DNA of 40,497 nucleotides. Origin: Polyangiaceae bacterium. GTDB lineage: Bacteria > Myxococcota_A > Polyangia > Polyangiales > Polyangiaceae. Both the position numbers and the translations under genes were made by a program. Shown here piece after piece: positions 1-7,283 of the stretch. The stretch covers positions 1-40,497 of the forward strand of contig JALOQB010000012.1 of the NCBI GenBank assembly GCA_025453595.1. The letters run 5' to 3'. Below the pieces are notes generated by a model, which had not been told where the DNA came from, did not search any database, and saw nothing but the letters and a program-made list of their open reading frames with translations. Every line of letters starts with the position of its first letter. Position 1 is the first letter of the stretch.

Positions 1-18
1 GGCGGCCTGCGAAGCAGA

Positions 19-90
19 AACCGAAGACCGCGAGGTCTCGGACACCGAAGTCGAACGCGGTTGCCAAAAGCACCGCCGTTCACGGCGGTG
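19..90 (+). ncRNA. Possible 3' end of an IS200/IS605 TnpB guide RNA (element right end)
   Basis: Two hairpins are visible in tandem. The first (21-41) pairs CCGA/GACC with GGTC/TCGG around a GCGA tetraloop, with one bulged A. The second (71-90) pairs CACCGCCG with CGGCGGTG around a TTCA loop. Structured RNA ending in a GC hairpin is the known layout of reRNA/omegaRNA at the right end of TnpB elements. A reading frame from base 2 stops at 89-91 and could be the tail of a tnpB lying off the left edge. No diagnostic TnpB residues are inside the window, so the assignment is inference. Confidence 0.35.
71..90 (-). terminator. Candidate intrinsic terminator of the polysaccharide operon
   Basis: Read on the minus strand, the 8-bp stem CACCGCCG/CGGCGGTG with a TGAA loop is followed by CTTTTGG. 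It sits 20 nt beyond the stop codon of the last operon gene, so it fits a terminator for the whole minus-strand operon. The T tract is short. The same hairpin also fits the right end of a mobile element on the other strand; both roles are possible. Confidence 0.4.
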
Positions 91-109
91 ATGGTTTACC
101 TGCCGTGGG

Positions 110-337
110 TCATCGGTCGTCCTCCGTGGCCTGCGCCTTGCGGGCCTTCCATTTCTTGTACGCGCCGGCCCCCAGCAGGGCCGGCGTCGCCACCACGCAG
201 AGGGGGCAGGCCGCCCCGCCAGCGATGGCCCCGATGGCGCCGATCGCCAGCACGCCGAGGCCGCCGAGCAGCAGCTCGTTGGCCTCCTGATCGGGGGTGG
301 AGGGTGGGCTCTCGGCGGGGGTGCTCGGTGCGCTCAT
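110..337 (-). CDS. Small CPLC-motif membrane protein, unknown function
   Basis: This is a 75-residue product that I do not recognise. Residues 1-19 are Ser/Pro-rich and probably disordered. Residues 21-60 are hydrophobic and Gly/Ala-rich, long enough for one or two membrane passes, and are interrupted by the motif CPLC (44-47). A basic segment KKWKARK (61-67) then precedes an acidic end, which suggests a cytoplasmic C-terminus by the positive-inside rule. The ATG at 337 is preferred over an upstream in-frame start at 364 because the latter adds a non-conserved-looking basic leader close to the previous stop. It lies 33 nt after a glycosyltransferase and is the last gene of the polysaccharide operon. 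The paired cysteines could be redox-active or bind metal, but nothing else supports that. Confidence 0.6.
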   Translation of the reverse strand: MSAPSTPAESPPSTPDQEANELLLGGLGVLAIGAIGAIAGGAACPLCVVATPALLGAGAYKKWKARKAQATEDDR

Positions 338-370
338 GGATCGTGAGAGCCCTCCCGGGGCCACCAGGGT

Positions 371-1627
371 TCACCCTCGCCGAGGCTGCGTCGCCGCCTC
401 GTCCACCAGCTCGCACCACCGCCGGGCGATCGCTTCCTCCCGGAAGTCCTGGGCCCGCTGTCGCCCTCGCTCGGCCATCGCTGCCCGCTCCTCCGGGGCC
501 CCCAGCAGCGCCCCCAGTTTCTGGGCCCATGCCCGGGAAATCTCCTCGGATTCTGCCTGCTGAAAGGTGGGCATCAGGAAGCCATGGGCGGCCTCCTCCG
601 GGCCAGAGAGCCGAGGGGGTCTACTTGTACCCGGAGCCAGGATTTCTCTGGGTCCGTAGAGGCAATCGACGCTGACGACGGGGGTTCCGGCGATCATGGC
701 TTCGAGGATGGAGTTGCCAAAGCCCTCGGCGCTGGAGGCGAGGAGGAAGAGGCGGCTGCGGGGCAGGTAGCGGTAGGGGTTCTCCTGGTGGCCAACGAGG
801 AGGACATCGACGTCGGCGGGGGCATCGAGGGGAGCATCGGGGAGCCAGCGAGCGCGGAGCCCGCGGGAGGCGGCGAGGGCGAGGAGGTCGTGGCGGGCGG
901 GGCCGTCGCCGGCGAGGAGGAGGGCGGCGCGGGGGCGCTGGCGCTGGAGCGAGGGGAGCAGCTCGATCAGGTGGTGGAGGCCCTTCTCGCGGCTGAGGCG
1001 CCCGTGGGAGACGAGGACCTCGCGCTGGTGGAAGAACGCCTCCAGGGGTGGGTCGAGGGGCTCCAGGCTGAGGGAGCGGATCCGGTCGATGTCGAAGAAA
1101 TTGTGGATGACGCGGACGGGAAAGGAGGGGGGGAGGCGGTAGTGGGAGAGGAGCTCGGAGCGGACCCCGTGAGAGAGGGCAACGATGGCGTCGGCGCTGC
1201 GGAGCACGAGGGGCAGGAGGATCTGGTGGCGCAGCTCGTTGAGGCCCCCCTGGATGAATTCATCAAAGCGCTTGGAGCCCCGGATGCTGAGGATGACGCG
1301 CTCGGTGCTCCGGGAGAGCACGTTCACGTAGTCGGCGCCTTCGAGGAAGCTGATGCACACGTCGGCGCGGAACGAGCGCTTGAGGGCGCGGACGCGGCGG
1401 ATCCGCTCGGCGAGGCGGGCCATGCGGTCCAGCGGGGTCTGACCCCGGGGGATGCGCAGCTCGCGAAGCGGGACCGGGATGGGGAAGTGGCCGGGCTCCC
1501 ACGAGGAGAAGATGCAGGCCTCGACCTGATGTTGCCGGGAGAGGGCGGCGCACACGTTGGAGAAGGAGCGCTCTGCGCCGCCAAACCCCGTGTCCGTGGT
1601 GAGCATCAGGACGCGACGGCGGGGCAT
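371..1627 (-). CDS. GT4-like glycosyltransferase
   Basis: A 418-residue cytoplasmic or membrane-associated glycosyltransferase of GT-B fold, expected to transfer a sugar from a nucleotide donor onto a growing surface glycan. The N-terminal acceptor domain begins with a Rossmann strand and a glycine loop (GFGGAER, 14-20). The C-terminal donor domain carries GRLSREKG (209-216) and EGFGNSILEAMIAGTPVVSV (301-320), the usual nucleotide-sugar binding block of GT4 enzymes, followed by YGPREIL. The ATG at 1627 was chosen because it starts exactly at the first beta strand; the open frame continues upstream, but that part is antisense-like and lies over the preceding gene. It overlaps the pyruvyl transferase gene by 22 nt, so the two are probably translationally coupled. 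Donor and acceptor sugars cannot be read from sequence. Confidence 0.92.
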   Translation of the reverse strand: MPRRRVLMLTTDTGFGGAERSFSNVCAALSRQHQVEACIFSSWEPGHFPIPVPLRELRIPRGQTPLDRMARLAERIRRVRALKRSFRADVCISFLEGADYVNVLSRSTERVILSIRGSKRFDEFIQGGLNELRHQILLPLVLRSADAIVALSHGVRSELLSHYRLPPSFPVRVIHNFFDIDRIRSLSLEPLDPPLEAFFHQREVLVSHGRLSREKGLHHLIELLPSLQRQRPRAALLLAGDGPARHDLLALAASRGLRARWLPDAPLDAPADVDVLLVGHQENPYRYLPRSRLFLLASSAEGFGNSILEAMIAGTPVVSVDCLYGPREILAPGTSRPPRLSGPEEAAHGFLMPTFQQAESEEISRAWAQKLGALLGAPEERAAMAERGRQRAQDFREEAIARRWCELVDEAATQPRRG

Positions 1628-2754
1628 CCGACGAGCTCTTGTAGCAGCGGGATCGTGGCGAGGGCGGTGCGCTCCTGGTCCTCGACGTCCTGGTCGACGA
1701 GGGGGCGGAGGAGGTCCCGGCGAGCCAGGCGGTCCAGCACCTCGGCGACGAGGTTCTCTTCCAGGTCTTCCCCCGGGGCCAGGGAGAGCCCGGAGCGGGG
1801 GAACATCCCTGCCACGATCCGCAGCTTGGGTTCGATGGCGATGCAGATCGAGGGGACCCGGAGGCACCCGGCCGCGATGGCGCCGTGGGCCCGGGTGGAG
1901 ACCACGAGGTCGCTCGTGGCCAGGTGGTGCAGCATGGCGTCGAGGGCGCCGGGCTCGGCGGGGCGCCAGACGCGCAGGGGGACCCCGGGGAACAGGGGGG
2001 CGATGGCGGGTTCGTCCTCCGGGTCGAAGAGCGCCAGCTCGACCCCGACGCCGCGCTCTTGAAGGCGGCGCACCGCGCGGACCACCGAGGGGAGGTGCGC
2101 CCCGCGATCGTGGGGCCAGTCCCTGAGCACCAGGGTGAGCCGGGGGGCCCCGTTGGTCGGCCGCGCCACGGGCTCCGGGCACCAGAAACGCCTCGCAAAC
2201 ACCAGGTCCGCGCCGCGCCGCACCGCCAGCGTCGGGGCGATCTGGAGAGCGTTCTGGCGGCTCTCCTCGTCGCGCACCACCAGCAAGGAGGTCTCGCCCA
2301 GGGAGGCCTTGGCGAGGAGGAATTTGGGGGAGGTCGGGGTGAAGGACCCGACCCCGATCCCGATGCCCACGCGCAGCGGGGCGTCCGCGCCGCGGTTGCC
2401 CTTGAGCCGGCGGTAGCCCTGGCGCGCCGCCGCCAGCCAGGGAGCCGGCACCAGGCGCGCGCCCTTGTTGAGCCAACCACGCGCGGAGGAGCCCGCGCCA
2501 AAGTCAAAAAACACCCCACCTCCACCGGCGACGATGAGGTCGTAATCGATGGGTTCGAGGGAGGAGACGAGGGAGACGGAGCCGCCGAGGAAGGGGCGGA
2601 GGTAAGAGCCCCGGGGGGAGTGGCAACGGACCAGGATGCGAGCGCCGGGGAAGGCGAGGCGGAGCATGCGAAAGGCGACGAGGACGAGCAGGTCATCGCC
2701 GAGGTTGGCGTACCCGTAGTAGCCCTGGAGGAGGATGCGCCGGGGTGGGGTCAT
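1606..2754 (-). CDS. Polysaccharide pyruvyl transferase family protein
   Basis: A 382-residue member of the polysaccharide pyruvyl transferase (CsaB/WcaK-like) family. Characterised members move pyruvate from phosphoenolpyruvate to a sugar as a ketal, adding negative charge to surface glycans. The family signature GYYGYANLGDDLL lies at 11-23, a glycine-rich GGGGVFFDFGAG block follows near residue 75, and STRAHGAIAAG occurs in the C-terminal half, matching the conserved His-containing segment of the family. The start overlaps the wecB stop as ATGA. Its place between a 2-epimerase and a glycosyltransferase supports glycan decoration. Some family members act on other acceptors, so the pyruvylation activity itself is inferred. 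Confidence 0.88.
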   Translation of the reverse strand: MTPPRRILLQGYYGYANLGDDLLVLVAFRMLRLAFPGARILVRCHSPRGSYLRPFLGGSVSLVSSLEPIDYDLIVAGGGGVFFDFGAGSSARGWLNKGARLVPAPWLAAARQGYRRLKGNRGADAPLRVGIGIGVGSFTPTSPKFLLAKASLGETSLLVVRDEESRQNALQIAPTLAVRRGADLVFARRFWCPEPVARPTNGAPRLTLVLRDWPHDRGAHLPSVVRAVRRLQERGVGVELALFDPEDEPAIAPLFPGVPLRVWRPAEPGALDAMLHHLATSDLVVSTRAHGAIAAGCLRVPSICIAIEPKLRIVAGMFPRSGLSLAPGEDLEENLVAEVLDRLARRDLLRPLVDQDVEDQERTALATIPLLQELVGCPAVAS

Positions 2755-3872
2755 CGGTCCGCATCCTTCTCGAGCAGGTCGCGGATGTACTCGGCGGCAT
2801 GGCCGTCGCCGTAGGGGTTCTGGGCCTGGCTCATGCGGTCATAGAGGGAGGAGTCGGTGGCGATGCGGGAGAAGGTCTCGACGATGCGATCAGGGTGGGT
2901 GCCGACGAGGACACAGCAGCCGGCCTCGACGCCCTCGGGTCGCTCGGTGGTATCGCGGAGGACAAGGACGGGCTTGCCCAGGCTGGGGGCTTCTTCCTGG
3001 ATACCGCCGGAGTCGGTGAGGACCAGGCGAGAGCGAAGGAGCAGGAAGACGAGCTGGTCGTAGGGGACGGGAGGGAGCAGGTGCACGTTGGGCAGGCCGC
3101 CGAGCCTGCGGGAGACGACCTGGTGCACGTTGGGGTTGAGGTGGACGGGGTAGAGGAAGGCGTGATCGTGGAAGCGAGCGGCGAGGCGTTCGATGGCGGA
3201 GCAGATGTCCTCGAAGCCCTGGCCAAAGCTCTCGCGCCGGTGCCCGGTGATGAGGACCGCAGGCTGCCCTGGGCGCAGGAAGGGGGCGAAGCGCTCTTCG
3301 TGGAGGGCGAGGGAGCGCTGGACCCGGTCGCGCACGAAGAAGAGGCTATCGATGACGGTGTTGCCGACCACATGGACGCCCTCGCGGATGCCTTCGGCCT
3401 CGAGGGCGCGGCGGGCGGTCTCGGTGGGGGCGAAGTGGAGGCGGGCCAGGATGCTGGTGGCGCGGCGGTTGAACTCCTCGGGGAACGGCCGCAGAAGGTC
3501 GCCGGTGCGGAGGCCAGCCTCGACGTGGAACAGCGGGACCTTGCGGTAAAAGGCCGCGAGGGACGCGGCGAAGCAGGTGGTCGTGTCGCCCTGCACGACG
3601 AGCCCATCGTAGCGACCGGTGGCGAGGAGCGCGTCGAGGCCCGAGAGGGCGGCGGCGGTGAGGCCCGCGAGGGACTGGTTCTGCGTCATCAGGTCGAGGG
3701 AGACGTCGGGCCGGACGTCGTACAGCTCGAGCACCTGATCGAGCATCTCGCGGTGCTGACCGGTCGAGACCAGCTCGGCCCCGAGGCGGCCGGAGGCCCG
3801 CAGGGCGGCGAGCACGGGCAACAATTTCACCGCTTCGGGCCTCGTACCGAGCACGATGGCGTAGGTCTTCAC
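2751..3872 (-). CDS. wecB: UDP-N-acetylglucosamine 2-epimerase (non-hydrolysing)
   Basis: A 373-residue cytoplasmic enzyme interconverting UDP-GlcNAc and UDP-ManNAc, the precursor of ManNAc-derived sugars in O-antigens and capsules. Visible family motifs are VLGTRPEAVKLLPV at the N-terminus, VVQGDTTT, HVEAGLRTGD followed by PFPEEFNR, TGHRRESFG, and DSGGIQEEAPSLGKPVLVLR with TERPEGVEAG near the C-terminus. The GTG at 3872 is chosen because it places the first residue where the family normally begins and has GGAGAAAGG upstream. An alternative GTG at 3908 would overlap the previous stop as GTGA and add 12 residues. It overlaps the next gene by 4 nt. Its presence suggests that the glycan contains ManNAc or a derivative; no ManNAc dehydrogenase (wecC) is seen here. 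Confidence 0.95.
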   Translation of the reverse strand: MKTYAIVLGTRPEAVKLLPVLAALRASGRLGAELVSTGQHREMLDQVLELYDVRPDVSLDLMTQNQSLAGLTAAALSGLDALLATGRYDGLVVQGDTTTCFAASLAAFYRKVPLFHVEAGLRTGDLLRPFPEEFNRRATSILARLHFAPTETARRALEAEGIREGVHVVGNTVIDSLFFVRDRVQRSLALHEERFAPFLRPGQPAVLITGHRRESFGQGFEDICSAIERLAARFHDHAFLYPVHLNPNVHQVVSRRLGGLPNVHLLPPVPYDQLVFLLLRSRLVLTDSGGIQEEAPSLGKPVLVLRDTTERPEGVEAGCCVLVGTHPDRIVETFSRIATDSSLYDRMSQAQNPYGDGHAAEYIRDLLEKDADR

Positions 3873-3904
3873 GCGGCCTGGCCTTTCTCCATGGACAGCA
3901 TGGT

Positions 3905-5119
3905 TCACAGCTCCTGGAAGATGCGGACAAGCCGCTCCACGTTCACCGAGGCAGCGTAGTCCGCGAGGGGCTCGGGGAACGCGGTGACCCCGGCGTCGCG
4001 GCGCTCGACCAGCCCCCGCAGGTGACGCGCCAGCCCCTGGGCGTCCTCGTGAGCAAAGCGCGCCCCGCCCGCCCGCAGCGCGATGTCGTGGCTGGCCGTC
4101 CCCTCGGCGGTGACCGCCACGATGGGGCGCCGGGCGGCCAGGTAATCAAGGATCTTGGAGGGCAGCACCACCGGCGGAGGCCCCTCCACGGGCTGAGGGT
4201 CGAGCAGCAGCAGGGCGTGGGCGCTCCGCTGCAGGTTGCGGGCCTCGACCATCGACACCGGCCCCAGGTTCTCGATCCGGGCGTCTGACCCCCGGAGCTG
4301 GGCGGCGCAGGCATCGTCGAGGAAACCTGCGAAGAGGAAGCGCAGCCGGTCCAGCGTACCGGGGGACTCGCGCCGCAGCACCTCGATGGCGCGCAGCAGG
4401 GGCTCCGGGCCCCGGGACCCGTAGAGACGACCGGTGTGAGCCACCACCACGGGCCCCTCCGCGGGCGGCGGCTCGTTCCAGACATCGTCGTCATCGAAGA
4501 CGTTGGGGAAGAGCGAGAACTTCCAGGCGTGGGCGGGGTACCGGTCGAGGTACAGCGCCAGCGCCATCGGGGACGTCACCGTCACCCGCGCCGCGGCCTC
4601 GATGCACAGGCGCTCCATGCGGGCGTTGAAGCGGGTGTTCGCCTGCGGTTCCATGGCGTTCCCGACCCAGGGGTCGCTCAGGTGCATCACCCAGGGTATT
4701 CGCCACCAGCGGGCCAGCATCAGCGCCATCAGCGACGAGCTGTGGGGCATCGCCCTGGAGTAAAGAATATCAGGAACCTCCATATGATGGAGGACCAGGG
4801 GGAAGCGGGAGAGGAACGAGAGGTCAGGCTCGGCGCCGAGGGTGAAGCGAGGGGGGAGGCGCTGGAGAGCGGCAGCGACCCAGCGGAGCTCGGGGACGGG
4901 GAAGTCGAGCACCCGTCGGGTCCCGGTGAGGTAATCGAGGAGGCTCGGGTCGAGGGGCTTCCAGCCGCCGAAGTAGCGGGTGGTGAGCAGCTCCACGGAG
5001 CAGGACCGGGCGAGGTACTTGAGCACCTTGCCGACCTGCATGCTCTCGGCGGTGTTCTTGGGTGGCGCGTTGATGGCGACGACGACGACGCGCAGGGGAC
5101 GAGGAGGTCGAGGTTCCAA
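3905..5119 (-). CDS. GT-B glycosyltransferase, paralogue of the gene at 7280-8488
   Basis: A 404-residue GT4-like glycosyltransferase. After the first strand it has INAPPKNTAESMQVG (16-30), then DILYSRAMPHSSSL (117-130) and IPWVMHLSDPWVGN (141-154), a set shared almost residue for residue with another glycosyltransferase of this locus. The C-terminal domain has HTGRLYGSRGPEPLL (228-242) and PSKILDYLAARRPIVAV (320-336), which corresponds to the SKLxEYLA donor-site block of GT4 enzymes. The start is TTG at 5119, supported by GAGGG spaced 6 nt upstream and by lying 3 nt after the methyltransferase stop. Operon position indicates assembly of a surface glycan. Donor and linkage are unknown. Confidence 0.88.
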   Translation of the reverse strand: MEPRPPRPLRVVVVAINAPPKNTAESMQVGKVLKYLARSCSVELLTTRYFGGWKPLDPSLLDYLTGTRRVLDFPVPELRWVAAALQRLPPRFTLGAEPDLSFLSRFPLVLHHMEVPDILYSRAMPHSSSLMALMLARWWRIPWVMHLSDPWVGNAMEPQANTRFNARMERLCIEAAARVTVTSPMALALYLDRYPAHAWKFSLFPNVFDDDDVWNEPPPAEGPVVVAHTGRLYGSRGPEPLLRAIEVLRRESPGTLDRLRFLFAGFLDDACAAQLRGSDARIENLGPVSMVEARNLQRSAHALLLLDPQPVEGPPPVVLPSKILDYLAARRPIVAVTAEGTASHDIALRAGGARFAHEDAQGLARHLRGLVERRDAGVTAFPEPLADYAASVNVERLVRIFQEL

Positions 5120-5122
5120 GGC

Positions 5123-5719
5123 TCACCCTCGTCGCAGGTCGAAGATGCGTTGCGCCTGCCAGTCGAAGGACTCGGAGGGGTGGTACCCGGCCTGGCGAAA
5201 CACGGCGAGGAGCTCTTCCTCGTTGTAGTCGGTCATGAACCCGTGAGACCTGCGGAGCAGGAGCTCGGCGGCGGCAGGGCGTTTGTAGACGGCGTAAGAG
5301 GCCAGGATCCGTGGCGCGAGGGGGGACAGCTCGCGGAGCAAGCGAGGCAGGTCGGAGACGTACTCGAGGACCCCGCTGAAGACGATCACGTCGTGGCGTC
5401 CCAGGTCCGGGAGGGGGTACCGGTTCAGGTCGCAGACCACGGTGCGTTCATCCCGGGCAACGATGTCGGACGGGGTGTAGCGGCAGCCGGGGGGCAGCAT
5501 GGCCTCCAGGACGAGGCGGCCCGCCCCGAACTCCAGGACCCGGGAATCGGGTTCGATCCGGCTGGCGATGAGCCTGGTGCGTTCATCCCAGGATTCATGG
5601 AGGTTGGACCGCTCTGCCCATCGTTCCTTGTCGGAGCGACGGGCGATCGCTCGCACGATCCGCGGCCACTGGTTCTTGAGAAGAGAAGCAACGCGCTGGA
5701 GGGATGAGACAGGGTTCAT
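5123..5719 (-). CDS. SAM-dependent methyltransferase (glycan locus)
   Basis: A 198-residue class I methyltransferase. Motif I is RVLEFGAGRLVLEAMLPPG (60-78), followed by the acidic end of strand 2 (PSDIV, 83-87), CDLNRYPLPD (96-105) as the motif II region, and FSGVLEYVSDLPRLLREL for motif III/IV. The first 50 residues are basic and helical and probably form the cap or acceptor-binding region. Its position between the flippase and a glycosyltransferase suggests O-methylation of a sugar or of a glycan terminus, but the acceptor is unknown. The ATG at 5719 is preferred; GTG codons at 5728 and 5725 are possible alternatives. It starts 19 nt after the flippase stop. Confidence 0.85.
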   Translation of the reverse strand: MNPVSSLQRVASLLKNQWPRIVRAIARRSDKERWAERSNLHESWDERTRLIASRIEPDSRVLEFGAGRLVLEAMLPPGCRYTPSDIVARDERTVVCDLNRYPLPDLGRHDVIVFSGVLEYVSDLPRLLRELSPLAPRILASYAVYKRPAAAELLLRRSHGFMTDYNEEELLAVFRQAGYHPSESFDWQAQRIFDLRRG

Positions 5720-5738
5720 GAACACCACCAGGGAAACA

Positions 5739-7283
5739 TCAGGAACGACGACGAAGGCGCTGCGCCAGGGCCGCGCGCTGCCCGGTAGATAGCAGGAGAA
5801 ACCAGGCGACGATCAGGTAGGGAGCCGCCACCAGGGAGGCGGCGGCTCCGAGCTGGAACCACCCTTGCGGGGAGAGCAGGCTCGACACCAGGCGCCCCAG
5901 CCCTGTCACCCCCAGGGTCGCGAGGGCCGCGAGGACCACCTGTTGAAGAAAGGTGCGTCTCGGCAGGCCGAGCAACGAGGCCGCGTGGAGGGGCGTGAAG
6001 AGGCAGCTACGAAGGGCGAGGGTGAGGCCGCTTGCGAGGGCGGGGCCCCAGAGACCGAGCTGGGTATGGCGAGCGAGCAGGAAGCCACATGATACGCTGA
6101 AGGTCCCGGAGACAAGCTGGACCAGGCTGGGGAGCCGGAGAGCCTGCAAGGCGAGGAAGACGCTGGCGAGAGGCTGGTAGCCTATACTGAGCCCGAGGAG
6201 AAGCACGACCAGCGTGAGCACCGGGGCGAGGTGCTCGAAGCCAGGGCCTTGCCAGGCCCGCAGCAGGGGGCCAGCGAAGCCGGCGATCAGCCCCACCGGC
6301 AGGGCCATCAGCAGGGAGACGAGGCGCACGCCGTCCCGGGCGATGACGGCGGCCTCCTCGCGGCGACCGCCGGTGACGGTGGTCAGGATCCGCGGGCCGA
6401 AGGCGTTGGCCACGGCGGAGCCGATCGCGATGAGCAGCGTGCTCCAGACCAGCACCAGCGCGTAGTCGCCGGAGGCTTTGGACCCGAGCACCCGGTTGAC
6501 CACCAGCAGGTCTGCGTTGAGAAAGAGCAGCACGCCGAGCTGGTTGGCGATGGTCCACCCGCCGACCGACGCCAGCTCCCGGAGCAACGCCGCCGAGGCG
6601 AGGCGCGGGGAGACCCGGAGCGAAGGCAGCAACCTGCGCGCGCTGAGAGCGGCGCCCAGCAGGTGAACGAGAGCTCCCGCCACGAGCCCCGCGCCGACGT
6701 AGCGCAGCCGCGGCCCCAGGGCGCTGATCAGCGCGACCGGGACCCCCACGCGCACGACGGTGGAGGCCACCACCATCGCGGAGCGCAGGTCGAAGCGGCC
6801 ACGCACGTACGCCACCAGCTCCAGCACGCCTGCCAGCGAGGTCATGGTGAACATCGACAGGGCCCCGATGGCCAGCCACCGCACGTCGACCTCGAGGCCC
6901 TCCGGGGTCTGCAGGAGGCGATCCGCCCGCCACGCCAGCAGCAGCAGCGCGGGCGAGAGCAGCGTGAGGACCCCGAGGATCGACCACAGCGCGGTGCTCA
7001 CCACCGCCGAGGGCCTCGCCTCGTCTTCGTCCTGGAGCGCCGCCGACAGGCTGCGGCCCGCCGAGAGCTGCAGGCTGCCGGTCAGCACCCCGAGGTACTG
7101 GACCGCGTTGATCGTCATCGGTACAAACCCGTACGCCGCGACCCCCAGCCGGGACACCAGGTAGGGTGAGTACAGCAGCATCGCGAACAGAGAGGCCGCG
7201 TAGGACGCGAGGTTAAGGGCCACGTCCTGGAGCACACGCCGGTTCGTGGTCGGCTCCTCCGCCGGTGGGCGCCCCTGTTTCAA
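5739..7283 (-). CDS. Wzx-type polysaccharide flippase (MOP superfamily)
   Basis: A 514-residue polytopic membrane protein resembling the polysaccharide-transport (Wzx/RfbX) branch of the MOP exporter superfamily, which flips undecaprenyl-linked repeat units across the inner membrane. About 12 to 14 hydrophobic segments can be picked out, starting with LNLASYAASLFAMLLYSPYL followed by the SRLGVAAYGFVP loop typical of the family, in which a flexible first helix pair precedes an aromatic-glycine segment. The TTG start at 7283 is supported by a strong AGGAGGGG six bases upstream and overlaps the previous stop as TTGA; a longer frame to 7370 lacks such a site and would overlap the upstream gene by about 90 nt. 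No Wzy polymerase accompanies it in this window. Confidence 0.88.
   Translation of the reverse strand: MKQGRPPAEEPTTNRRVLQDVALNLASYAASLFAMLLYSPYLVSRLGVAAYGFVPMTINAVQYLGVLTGSLQLSAGRSLSAALQDEDEARPSAVVSTALWSILGVLTLLSPALLLLAWRADRLLQTPEGLEVDVRWLAIGALSMFTMTSLAGVLELVAYVRGRFDLRSAMVVASTVVRVGVPVALISALGPRLRYVGAGLVAGALVHLLGAALSARRLLPSLRVSPRLASAALLRELASVGGWTIANQLGVLLFLNADLLVVNRVLGSKASGDYALVLVWSTLLIAIGSAVANAFGPRILTTVTGGRREEAAVIARDGVRLVSLLMALPVGLIAGFAGPLLRAWQGPGFEHLAPVLTLVVLLLGLSIGYQPLASVFLALQALRLPSLVQLVSGTFSVSCGFLLARHTQLGLWGPALASGLTLALRSCLFTPLHAASLLGLPRRTFLQQVVLAALATLGVTGLGRLVSSLLSPQGWFQLGAAASLVAAPYLIVAWFLLLSTGQRAALAQRLRRRS

Noticed and set aside
1628..2476. Upstream extension of the glycosyltransferase frame to 2476
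   Set aside because: It is a Pro/Arg-rich shadow of the pyruvyl transferase gene, and the glycosyltransferase fold begins at ATG 1627.
2745..5707. Long plus-strand frames opposite wecB and the glycosyltransferases
   Set aside because: They lie wholly antisense to well-recognised genes and have Glu/Gly/Ala composition typical of GC-rich shadows.
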